Below, one piece after another: positions 1 through 5,195 of a stretch of 5,345 nt of DNA. Origin of the DNA: an uncultured Candidatus Melainabacteria bacterium. Its GTDB lineage: Bacteria; Cyanobacteriota; Vampirovibrionia; Gastranaerophilales; Gastranaerophilaceae. The notes under the pieces are model-generated. The model searched no databases and was not told where the DNA came from. It saw only the letters and a list, made by a program, of their open reading frames with translations. A program made the position numbers and the translations under genes. The stretch covers positions 1 to 5,345 of the forward strand of contig CAMOQI010000082.1 of NCBI GenBank assembly GCA_946622835.1. The letters run 5' to 3'. Each line of letters begins with the position of its first letter. Positions within the stretch are counted from its first letter, which is position 1.

Positions 1-243
1 TATAATGATAAATTTGATTTTTCACCCGAATTAAAACTTAATCAATATTGTACAATCAAAGAAATTTTTTCAACCGATATAACCAGCAATAGAAAAAAGG
101 CTGAATTGGTTTTATCTATAAACCCCTTTGGTAAAAAAGATTTTGACAGATTACGTATTGATTTTGGTGCAAATGCTACATATGATGATAATAATGCTCT
201 TATGAGAAATCAATTTAAATTCTTTACAAATTTTAAATTGTAA
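1..243 (+). CDS. C-terminal end of an unidentified protein, possible outer-membrane beta-barrel (5' truncated)
   Basis: Frame 1 is open from the first base to a TAA at 241-243 and gives 80 residues, so the gene begins before the window. The visible part is rich in Asp, Asn, Lys and Phe and alternates polar and hydrophobic residues, for example LRIDFGANATYDD followed by a closing strand QFKFFTNFKL. The final segment has hydrophobic residues at positions 1, 3, 7 and 9 from the C-terminus, a pattern seen in the last strand of outer-membrane barrels, although the usual terminal Phe is Leu here. That assignment is an inference from a short piece; a periplasmic beta-rich protein is equally possible. 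I do not recognise the family. No convincing terminator separates it from the promoter at 260-288, so some read-through into the next operon is possible. Confidence 0.6.
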   Translation, partial: YNDKFDFSPELKLNQYCTIKEIFSTDITSNRKKAELVLSINPFGKKDFDRLRIDFGANATYDDNNALMRNQFKFFTNFKL

Positions 244-259
244 ATTTATAAAAATATTT

Positions 260-288
260 TTGTAACACATTTACTTATGGTTTATAAT
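260..288 (+). promoter_or_regulatory. Sigma-70-type promoter for the division-protein/TPR operon
   Basis: TTGTAA at 260-265 (4 of 6 matches to TTGACA) lies exactly 17 bases before a perfect TATAAT at 283-288. Transcription would start near 294-297, right at the purine-rich ribosome-binding site AAAGGGGA (294-301). The leader before the TTG start at 309 would then be only about 12-15 nt. Confidence 0.7.
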
Positions 289-308
289 TAAACAAAGGGG
301 ATTTTATT

Positions 309-758
309 TTGGCAAAGAAAAATTTTTCACGCAAAGACAATAGGCAGAATAATAAAAAGGTTGCTATTTATTATTCTTTTTTCACTATTGTTTTAATTTT
401 TTGCCTGATTCAAATCGGTTATGGTGCAATATTAAATATAAGTAAAATATTTTCTTACAAAGGTAAAGAAAACACACTGGAAAATTTACTACACCAAGCA
501 CAAGCCAAAAATAAAGATTTAAAAAACGAAAAAAAAGTTGTTACATCAGATAACAGTCTGGAAGGAATTGCAAGAAACAATCTTAAAATGGCGGGAGAAG
601 ATGAGGTTTTAATCATTATTAACAAAAAAGTTGAAGAACCGGCAAAACCAAAAAAATTTTCTAAATTTGAAGAGTTTTTTAATTTAAAATTCAAAAAAAA
701 TCCGGATGTGAAACCAAAAGAACCTTTATATATACCATCAGAAGTTGTTGAAGAATAG
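309..758 (+). CDS. Septum formation initiator family protein (FtsB/DivIC-like)
   Basis: This 149-residue protein has the FtsB/DivIC layout. A short Lys/Arg/Asn-rich cytoplasmic N-terminus (1-17) is followed by one transmembrane helix (about 18-42) and a polar, probable coiled-coil helix (about 53-78). The family's C-terminal motif follows as LEGIARNNLKMAGEDEV (84-100), matching the usual 'E..AR..L.m...gE' pattern. In known relatives this bitopic protein joins FtsL and FtsQ/DivIB in the divisome and helps activate septal peptidoglycan synthesis. After the motif comes a 45-residue Lys/Pro/Glu-rich tail, longer than in short FtsB proteins. The start is TTG at 309, chosen because AAAGGGGA lies 7 bases upstream and the only in-frame ATG is deep inside the gene (residue 94). 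It is the first gene of a likely operon, 13 bases before the TPR gene. The family call is solid; whether it functions as FtsB, DivIC or FtsL cannot be decided. Confidence 0.85.
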   Translation: MAKKNFSRKDNRQNNKKVAIYYSFFTIVLIFCLIQIGYGAILNISKIFSYKGKENTLENLLHQAQAKNKDLKNEKKVVTSDNSLEGIARNNLKMAGEDEVLIIINKKVEEPAKPKKFSKFEEFFNLKFKKNPDVKPKEPLYIPSEVVEE

Positions 759-771
759 AAAAGAGTAAGAT

Positions 772-2343
772 ATGGAAAACCAAGAAGTTATTGATTTTAT
801 TAAATTGGCTTTTGAATTAAAAGAACAAAAAAATTACAAACCTGCAATTGAATTGTTATATAAAGCTTTAGAACTTGAAAATGATAATATTTCAATTTTA
901 CTGCAAATTGGTGAATTATATTTTTTAATGACAAATTATACAAGAGCTATCCAATATTTTGAAAAAATTCTTCAAATTGATGAAAATAATACTGATTGTT
1001 TAAAATTTATATCTAAAATTAAAGAACGACAGGGTGATTTAGATGAAGTCTTAAAATTATCAAACAAAATTTTTGAAATTGAACCAAATGAAGAAAATTT
1101 GAAAAATCTTGTTAAAATATTAATTAAATTAAAATTATTCACAGAGCTTGAAAATTTTGAAAATAATGAATTCTTTACGCAAGATGTAAAAATAGAATGT
1201 GCAAAAGCTTTTTATTCAAATGGTGAAAAAGAAAAAACTAAAAATATTTTAAAAGATTGCGATTCTAATAATGAAAATGTAATATTTTTATCCGGAAAAA
1301 TTATGTTTGACGAAAATAATTTTGAAGGGGCAAAAGAAATATTTACAAAAATCGGAAAAAATTCTACAAATCCTGAAATACTAAATTATTTGGGATTATT
1401 TGAACTTGAAAATATGAATTTTGTTGAGGCAATAAAGAATTTTTCAAAAGCTGCAAATATTGATAAAAATAATTCTGTTTACTATTTTAATCTTGGAAAC
1501 GCATATTTTTATAACGGATGGATGGAAGAAGCTCAAAAAGCTTATCAAAAAGCTTTATATTTAGAACCGTATAATATTGATTATCGCTATGCGCTTGCTT
1601 ATCTTTATTTTGATAAAAAAGAATACGGAAAAGCAAAACAGGAAAATGATGTTATTTTGGAAAATAATCCGCAGCATATTTTGGCAAGAAATTTAAAAGC
1701 TTTATTATTAGCCCAAAATAAGGATTTTATTAAAGCAAAAGAAATTCTTGAGCAAAATTTAAAATTACAGGATGATGATTTCACAAAAAGTACCCTGAGT
1801 AAAATTTATACTGAATTAAATATTTATAATAAAGCTGAAGAATTGGTAAAAGAAATTATTGAAAAAAATCCGGATAATTTTAATTATTTAAGTGATTTGG
1901 CAGAAATATATATTTGCGAAAAAGAATATGATATGGCTCTTGATTTAGCAAACAAAATTCTTCAAATCAATCAAAATTATATTTTGGGATATATTCTGGG
2001 TGCTAAAACAGCTTTTTTAAAAGAGGATTACGAATTGGCAAAAGAATTTGCTCAAGATGCAATATCACTTGATATAAATTGCGCTCAAGGGTATTATTAC
2101 TTGGCTCTTGTAAGAGAAAAAGAAAATGATATTGAAGAAGCTGTTGAGTGTTTGAAAAGGGCTATTTTGTATGATTTGAATAACCCTGCATATTATAAAA
2201 AAATGAGCGATTTTTATACTATAAAAAAAGATTATAAAACGGCGTTGGAATATATATCAGAAGCCGTAAGTATTGATGATACCGCTGAATATAAACATAT
2301 TTATTCGGAACTTGTAAAATTAAATCGATTAAATCGCAAATAA
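772..2343 (+). CDS. Tetratricopeptide (TPR) repeat protein, about 12-14 repeats
   Basis: This 523-residue protein is built almost entirely of 34-residue helix-turn-helix TPR units. Clear units start near residues 5, 39, 73, 201, 235, 269, 303, 337, 371, 405, 439 and 473, with the usual pattern of small/aromatic residues (such as YFNLGNAYFYNGW and AQKAYQKALYLEP in the unit at 235-268). The stretch at about 107-200 is more degenerate but keeps the helical spacing. There is no signal peptide, membrane helix or catalytic domain, so it is probably a cytoplasmic scaffold for protein-protein contacts; the partner cannot be read from the sequence. The ATG at 772 is preceded by a modest site, AAGAG at 761-765. 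Its place 13 bases after the division protein suggests co-transcription and perhaps a role in envelope growth or division, which is inference only. The end of the gene encodes a small duplication, LNRLNRK. Codon use is as AT-rich as in the neighbours. Confidence 0.9.
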   Translation: MENQEVIDFIKLAFELKEQKNYKPAIELLYKALELENDNISILLQIGELYFLMTNYTRAIQYFEKILQIDENNTDCLKFISKIKERQGDLDEVLKLSNKIFEIEPNEENLKNLVKILIKLKLFTELENFENNEFFTQDVKIECAKAFYSNGEKEKTKNILKDCDSNNENVIFLSGKIMFDENNFEGAKEIFTKIGKNSTNPEILNYLGLFELENMNFVEAIKNFSKAANIDKNNSVYYFNLGNAYFYNGWMEEAQKAYQKALYLEPYNIDYRYALAYLYFDKKEYGKAKQENDVILENNPQHILARNLKALLLAQNKDFIKAKEILEQNLKLQDDDFTKSTLSKIYTELNIYNKAEELVKEIIEKNPDNFNYLSDLAEIYICEKEYDMALDLANKILQINQNYILGYILGAKTAFLKEDYELAKEFAQDAISLDINCAQGYYYLALVREKENDIEEAVECLKRAILYDLNNPAYYKKMSDFYTIKKDYKTALEYISEAVSIDDTAEYKHIYSELVKLNRLNRK

Positions 2344-2354
2344 GAGGTGTTAGC

Positions 2355-2377
2355 GGGCAAAGCTTAACGCTTTGCCC
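2355..2377. repeat. Perfect 9-bp palindrome of the GGGCAAAGC type
   Basis: GGGCAAAGC (2355-2363) and GCTTTGCCC (2369-2377) form a perfect stem with a 5-base loop, 11 bases after the TPR stop codon. Read on the - strand with its flank, it gives GTAGGGTGGGCAAAGC, which I recall as a core shared by dispersed palindromes in many bacteria, cyanobacteria included. No T-run follows, so it is not a terminator by itself. It may protect the 3' end of the mRNA. Confidence 0.75.
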
Positions 2378-2391
2378 ACCCTACGGATTTG

Positions 2392-2416
2392 CCCTCCCCT
2401 AAAGAATAAGGGAGGG
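2392..2416. repeat. CCCTCCC/GGGAGGG inverted repeat
   Basis: CCCTCCC (2392-2398) pairs perfectly with GGGAGGG (2410-2416) around an AT-rich 11-base loop. It is the second hairpin of a run of five, in unusually GC-rich sequence for this window. A hairpin of similar style (TCTCTCC/GGAGAGA) occurs at 5313-5329, which suggests a family of dispersed intergenic repeats. Confidence 0.6.
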
Positions 2417-2421
2417 AGCAG

Positions 2422-2449
2422 TTGCAGGCGAATTTTATGAGCCGTGCAA
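2422..2449. repeat. TTGCAGGC / GCC-G-TGCAA imperfect inverted repeat
   Basis: TTGCAGGC (2422-2429) pairs with GCC (2441-2443) and TGCAA (2445-2449), with one bulged G at 2444 and an 11-base loop. It is the third hairpin of the run. Confidence 0.45.
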
Positions 2450-2455
2450 ATGCGA

Positions 2456-2485
2456 GTGGGGTATGATATATATATTTAACCTCAC
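2456..2485. repeat. GTGGGGT / ACCTCAC inverted repeat
   Basis: GTGGGGT (2456-2462) pairs with ACCTCAC (2479-2485), with one G-T pair, around an AT-rich loop containing alternating TA. It is the fourth hairpin of the run and the weakest as a single element. Confidence 0.4.
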
Positions 2486-2493
2486 CCCTGCCC

Positions 2494-2526
2494 CTGTCAT
2501 TGTTTAGTGACAGCTTTTTGTTTTTG
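2494..2526 (+). terminator. Rho-independent terminator
   Basis: CTGTCA (2494-2499) and TGACAG (2508-2513) form a perfect 6-bp stem with an 8-base loop, followed directly by C and the T-rich tract TTTTTGTTTTT (2515-2525). It would end transcription of the division-protein/TPR operon about 150 bases after the TPR stop codon, so the mRNA would carry a long structured 3' region. Confidence 0.7.
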
Positions 2527-2530
2527 TATA

Positions 2531-2568
2531 AAAAATTGTAGAAAATTGCTTGGTTTTCTACAATTTTT
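2531..2568. repeat. Perfect 15-bp inverted repeat containing two opposed TTTTCTACAA copies
   Basis: The left arm (2531-2545, AAAAATTGTAGAAAA) is the exact reverse complement of the right arm (2554-2568), with an 8-base spacer, TTGCTTGG. The arms carry the decamer TTTTCTACAA on the - and + strands. Because the arms are flanked by A and T tracts, the element could act as a weak bidirectional terminator. Equally, it could be a two-fold protein-binding site on DNA. Confidence 0.8.
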
Positions 2569-2686
2569 ATTTTGAATATTTATTTTTTTATTTTTTCTAC
2601 AATTTATTAACAATTTCAAAAATTTTTTCTACAAACATTATTTTCATTTTTTATTGTTATTATTTTATTTCAAAAGTTTTCTACAA
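2536..2686. repeat. Cluster of five TTTTCTACAA decamers
   Basis: Exact copies lie at 2536-2545 (- strand), 2554-2563, 2593-2602, 2625-2634 and 2677-2686 (+ strand). The last two share a longer context, TTTCAAAA followed one or three bases later by TTTTCTACAA. Spacing is irregular (39, 32 and 52 bases between direct copies). The decamer contains TTTTCTACA, which differs at two positions from the DnaA box TTATCCACA and at one from the TTTTCCACA form recalled from cyanobacteria. A cluster of binding sites for DnaA or another protein is an inference; the repetition itself is certain. Confidence 0.8.
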
Positions 2687-2808
2687 ATTTTTGCTGCCTA
2701 TTACTATGGTTATATTATATTTATATTTATTTAATTAATTTATTAATTATTAATCAAATAAATTTTTTCGGAAAAAATTAAAGAAATAATAAGTTTTGTC
2801 AAAAATTT
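2687..2808. other. Extremely AT-rich non-coding tract
   Basis: After the last decamer the sequence is almost all A and T, with runs such as TTTAATTAATTTATTAATTA and a DNA dyad, AATTTTTTC-G-GAAAAAATT (2761-2779). I see no gene or RNA in it. The low duplex stability would suit an unwinding region if the neighbouring decamers are initiator sites, or an UP-element-like upstream region for the promoter at 2809-2836. Confidence 0.5.
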
Positions 2809-2836
2809 TTGCCTTTAAAAAAAAGATAGATATAAT
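2809..2836 (+). promoter_or_regulatory. Promoter of the secreted HEALH protein gene
   Basis: A perfect TATAAT lies at 2831-2836. The best -35 is TTGCCT at 2809-2814 (4 of 6 matches), 16 bases upstream. Transcription would begin near 2842-2845, which leaves no room for a ribosome-binding site before the ATG at 2845 and supports the start at 2866. Confidence 0.6.
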
Positions 2837-2865
2837 AAAGATATATGAAAAATTTTGGAGATTTT

Positions 2866-3549
2866 ATGAGTTTGAAAAAGATTATACTATCAATTGCCGT
2901 AATTTTATTAACTGTACAATCAAACAGTTTTGCAAAATCACCTGATTTAACTGTGCCAAATCAATATCCGGCAAAATATACCCCCGAATACATAAAACAA
3001 ATTACTCCAAACTATAAAGATATCGGAAAAGATGAAGTTTTTTATGTCGCACTTGATATGTTGAAAGATACCGAGGGCATGTTTTCAAGAAATGCAATCC
3101 TTGGAAATAATCTTTCTCAAAAGCCGATGAAAATAGAGTTTAGAGACTTGAGTAAAATAAATAGTGATTATGCAACATTTGATGCTTTAGGATGGAAAAA
3201 AGGTAAAAATTTATACATATACATAAATCAAAAACATAAAGATGCACCTGCAGGTGCTTTAGCAGCACTTTTATCTCACGAGGCTCTTCATCAAGATGAA
3301 TTTAATTCACTTGCCGAAGAAACTTATGCTTGGACTATGGAAGCTGTTGTTTGGGATGATATTTTAAAAATTTATCCCGAAGCTAATAAAGAATCTAACG
3401 CTCTTGTAAAACGTGAAAATACACTAAAAAAACTTCTTGAAAAAGGAAGACAAGCAGGAAAACCAAGCCAATATATTAAAAAAGCTGTAATGCAAAATGA
3501 AGGCTATAAAAATTTACCGTCTTATTCACCCGGTTTTGACAGATTATAA
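2866..3549 (+). CDS. Secreted protein with a zinc-metallopeptidase HExxH motif, family unknown
   Basis: From the ATG at 2866 this is a 227-residue protein. This start has GGAG at 2857-2860, five bases upstream. An in-frame ATG at 2845 would add seven residues but has no ribosome-binding site and falls at the predicted transcription start. Residues 1-23 form a typical signal peptide: Lys4-Lys5, a hydrophobic core, and a likely signal peptidase I cut after SFA (21-23). The mature part holds HEALH (138-142), the zinc-binding and catalytic pattern of zincins, and a nearby acidic pair in AEETYAW (Glu151/Glu152) that could give the third zinc ligand. The stretch just before the motif (PAGALAALLSHEALH) is a plausible helix. 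An extracytoplasmic peptidase is therefore likely, but I cannot assign a family, substrate or activity. It appears to be monocistronic, with its own promoter. Confidence 0.75.
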   Translation: MSLKKIILSIAVILLTVQSNSFAKSPDLTVPNQYPAKYTPEYIKQITPNYKDIGKDEVFYVALDMLKDTEGMFSRNAILGNNLSQKPMKIEFRDLSKINSDYATFDALGWKKGKNLYIYINQKHKDAPAGALAALLSHEALHQDEFNSLAEETYAWTMEAVVWDDILKIYPEANKESNALVKRENTLKKLLEKGRQAGKPSQYIKKAVMQNEGYKNLPSYSPGFDRL

Positions 3550-3555
3550 AAAGTA

Positions 3556-3687
3556 TTATTTAGAATAATTTACACCGTTTATTGGTTTGAATAACTTGTA
3601 TGCTTCTATATCTAAACCCTTAGAAATCAATTCTATCCTTTTGAAACTTGGAGTCTTTTTTCCACGTTCAATTTCTGACAAATAATT
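3556..3687 (-). pseudogene. C-terminal relic of an XRE-family helix-turn-helix regulator
   Basis: On the - strand, codons from 3687 down to a TAA at 3558-3556 encode 43 residues. They include YLSEIERGKKTPSF, the recognition-helix/turn signature of XRE (Cro/CI-type) HTH domains, followed by KRIELISKGLDIEAYKLF, which matches the next helix of the fold. The N-terminal helices are missing. The frame is closed by a stop at 3690-3688, no ATG is present, and none of the three - strand frames between 3690 and 3760 shows a matching first half. It is thus a remnant lying antisense between the HEALH gene and ctpA, probably left by deletion or insertion. The intact 43-codon frame suggests fairly recent loss. 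Confidence 0.75.
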
Positions 3688-3732
3688 TTAATAATAAAAA
3701 ATATTGTAATATTCTAATTTATTATAAAATAG

Positions 3733-3738
3733 TATATT
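3733..3738 (+). promoter_or_regulatory. Possible -10 element for ctpA
   Basis: TATATT at 3733-3738 would place a transcript start near 3745, just before the coding start. No good -35 lies at the right distance: TTGTAA at 3704-3709 is 23 bases away. TATAAA at 3723-3728 is an alternative -10. The true promoter remains uncertain. Confidence 0.3.
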
Positions 3739-3756
3739 GATAAAAAAATTTCGTTG

Positions 3757-5007
3757 ATGTTAAATATATCTATGAGAAGACGGATAAAAGCTTTAATTGT
3801 AATAACAGCAACTGCAGCAACTTTATTTGCCGTAAATCATATATATGTTTCAAATCATAATCCACATTTAAATATTGAACAAAATAAAATAAACACGACA
3901 AAAATTTCACCGCAAAGACTTTATGATTACACTTGGCAGCTTATAAAAAACGAGTATTATGACCCAAATTTTAATAACCAATACTGGGCAAGGTGGAAAC
4001 GTAAATATAGTGGTAAAATAAAAACTTCTGATGATGCAAAAGTTGCTATAGAAACAATGTTGGCAAGTCTTAATGATCCATATTCCAGATTTTTAACAAA
4101 AGAAGAATTTGCAGAACAAAACAATTCTATAACTTCAAAATTTTCAGGTATTGGTGTAAATATAGTAAGTGATTCAGGAAAAATTAAAATTATAAGTGTT
4201 TTGGAAAATACTCCCGCCGAATTTGCGGACATTAAATCAGGTGACATTATAATTTCGGTTAATGACAAAAAAGTCAGCGGGTTATCCTTAGCAGAGGTTT
4301 CAAATCTTGTAAAAGGACCCATTAATACTTTTGTTAATATAAATATTTTACGTGATAATGAACTATTAATGAAAAAAATTATAAGAAAAGAAATAACAAT
4401 AAAAACAGTAAAAAGTTCTATAGAAAAAGATATAGGATATATTCAGATATCAAGTTTCATAAGCAATTCAACCCCGAATGAGTTTTTGGAAGCTTTGGAA
4501 AATACGGATAAAACAAAAGGTTTGATAATAGATTTGCGCGGAAACACAGGAGGTTTATTGCCAAATGCCGTATTTATATCAAATTTATTTATAAGAAACG
4601 GTAATAAAATCGTAAGCATTGTTGGTAGAAACGGATACAGATACGATGTAATAGCGCAAGAGAATAATATTGATATAAAAAAACCTATAGTATTACTGGT
4701 TGACGGTTCAAGTGCCAGTGCAAGCGAAATATTTTCAGGTGCTTTGAAAGATTATAAAAGAGCAAAATTGATTGGTACAAAAACTTTTGGAAAAGGTATG
4801 GTACAAAAAATTATATCTATGCCAAACGAAACAGGGATAAATTTGACAATAGCAAAATATTTAACCCCAAACGGAAATGATATTAACAAGCAAGGTATAC
4901 AACCGGATATAGAAGAAGAAATTACAAAAGAAGATATTTTAAAAAAGAAAGATCCCCAATTAGAAAAAGCAAAGACAGTTTTGGAAAATCTAATAACAAC
5001 AAAATAA
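3757..5007 (+). CDS. ctpA: Carboxyl-terminal processing protease, peptidase family S41A (CtpA-like)
   Basis: From the ATG at 3757 this is 416 residues, the usual size for the family. Residues 7-11 are basic (RRRIK) and 12-31 hydrophobic, giving an uncleaved anchor or signal peptide that places the enzyme outside the cytoplasmic membrane. An N-terminal helical domain (about 50-115) with DPNFNNQYW and LNDPYSRFL resembles cyanobacterial/chloroplast CtpA. A PDZ domain follows (about 129-216, starting FSGIGVNI), then the protease core with DLRGNTGG (259-266). The catalytic Ser321 lies in SSASASEIF and Lys346 in TFGKG, 25 residues apart as in E. coli Tsp, where these are Ser430 and Lys455. CtpA-type enzymes trim or degrade periplasmic proteins from their C-termini; the substrate here is unknown. 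The start is uncertain: TTG at 3754, ATG at 3757 and ATG at 3772 are in frame and none has a clear ribosome-binding site. All catalytic features are intact. Confidence 0.92.
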   Translation: MLNISMRRRIKALIVITATAATLFAVNHIYVSNHNPHLNIEQNKINTTKISPQRLYDYTWQLIKNEYYDPNFNNQYWARWKRKYSGKIKTSDDAKVAIETMLASLNDPYSRFLTKEEFAEQNNSITSKFSGIGVNIVSDSGKIKIISVLENTPAEFADIKSGDIIISVNDKKVSGLSLAEVSNLVKGPINTFVNINILRDNELLMKKIIRKEITIKTVKSSIEKDIGYIQISSFISNSTPNEFLEALENTDKTKGLIIDLRGNTGGLLPNAVFISNLFIRNGNKIVSIVGRNGYRYDVIAQENNIDIKKPIVLLVDGSSASASEIFSGALKDYKRAKLIGTKTFGKGMVQKIISMPNETGINLTIAKYLTPNGNDINKQGIQPDIEEEITKEDILKKKDPQLEKAKTVLENLITTK

Positions 5008-5020
5008 AACAGTTTTTACC

Positions 5021-5049
5021 TTGACAATAAAATTTGTCTTGCGTATATT
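5021..5049 (+). promoter_or_regulatory. Strong sigma-70-type promoter of the tRNA-Cys gene
   Basis: A perfect TTGACA (5021-5026) lies exactly 17 bases before TATATT (5044-5049), and the tRNA begins 21 bases after the -10. This is the best-matched promoter in the window, as expected for a stable RNA gene. A small inverted repeat, GACAA/TTGTC, overlaps the -35 region. Confidence 0.8.
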
Positions 5050-5070
5050 AAGATACGAAAAAGGGTTTAA

Positions 5071-5141
5071 GGCGACATGGCCAAGTGGTAAGGCAGAAGC
5101 CTGCAAAGCTTTTATCCCCAGTTCGAATCTGGGTGTCGCCT
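5071..5141 (+). tRNA. trnC: tRNA-Cys (anticodon GCA)
   Basis: A complete cloverleaf can be drawn. The acceptor stem GGCGACA (5071-5077) pairs with TGTCGCC (5134-5140), and the D stem GCC (5080-5082) with GGC (5092-5094). The anticodon stem is GAAGC/GCTTT with loop CTGCAAA (5101-5107) and anticodon GCA at 5103-5105. The T stem CCCAG/CTGGG encloses TTCGAAT. The base after the acceptor stem is T (5141), matching U73, the main identity base for cysteinyl-tRNA synthetase. The 3' CCA is not encoded, so it must be added by a CCA-adding enzyme. The gene stands alone with its own promoter. Confidence 0.97.
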
Positions 5142-5195
5142 TTTTTAGTTTTAATTAGTGGTAAATATTTGGGTAAATAATTTTGGGTCAAATCT

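Noticed and set aside
250..261. AAAAATATTTTT palindrome as a terminator of the first gene
   Set aside because: It is pure A/T with no loop to spare, so the hairpin would be unstable. It also overlaps the -35 region of the next promoter.
455..694. 79-codon - strand open frame
   Set aside because: It lies wholly within the division-protein gene on the opposite strand, resembles no known protein, and has no promoter or ribosome-binding site of its own.
2530..2690. CRISPR array from the repeated decamer
   Set aside because: The repeats are only 10 bases, spacing is irregular, one copy is inverted, and no cas gene is present.
2550..2738. 62-codon + strand open frame in the AT-rich gap
   Set aside because: It starts with TTG inside the inverted repeat, has no ribosome-binding site, and encodes only a Phe/Tyr/Ile-rich low-complexity string expected from T-rich DNA.
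2761..2779. AATTTTTTC-G-GAAAAAATT as a terminator hairpin
   Set aside because: The single-base centre and all-A/T arms cannot make a stable RNA hairpin, and no transcript is expected to reach it past the terminator at 2494-2526. It is a DNA-level dyad at most.
2796..2801. TTGTCA as the -35 box of the HEALH gene
   Set aside because: It matches five of six bases but lies 29 bases from the TATAAT at 2831, too far for a sigma-70 promoter, and no -10 lies at the right distance.
3957..4322. 121-codon - strand open frame
   Set aside because: It is antisense to the conserved N-terminal and PDZ region of ctpA and has no recognisable domain.
5141..5146. T-run after tRNA-Cys as an intrinsic terminator
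   Set aside because: No separate GC-rich hairpin precedes it; only the tRNA acceptor stem does. RNA ending here is possible, but I cannot support a terminator call.
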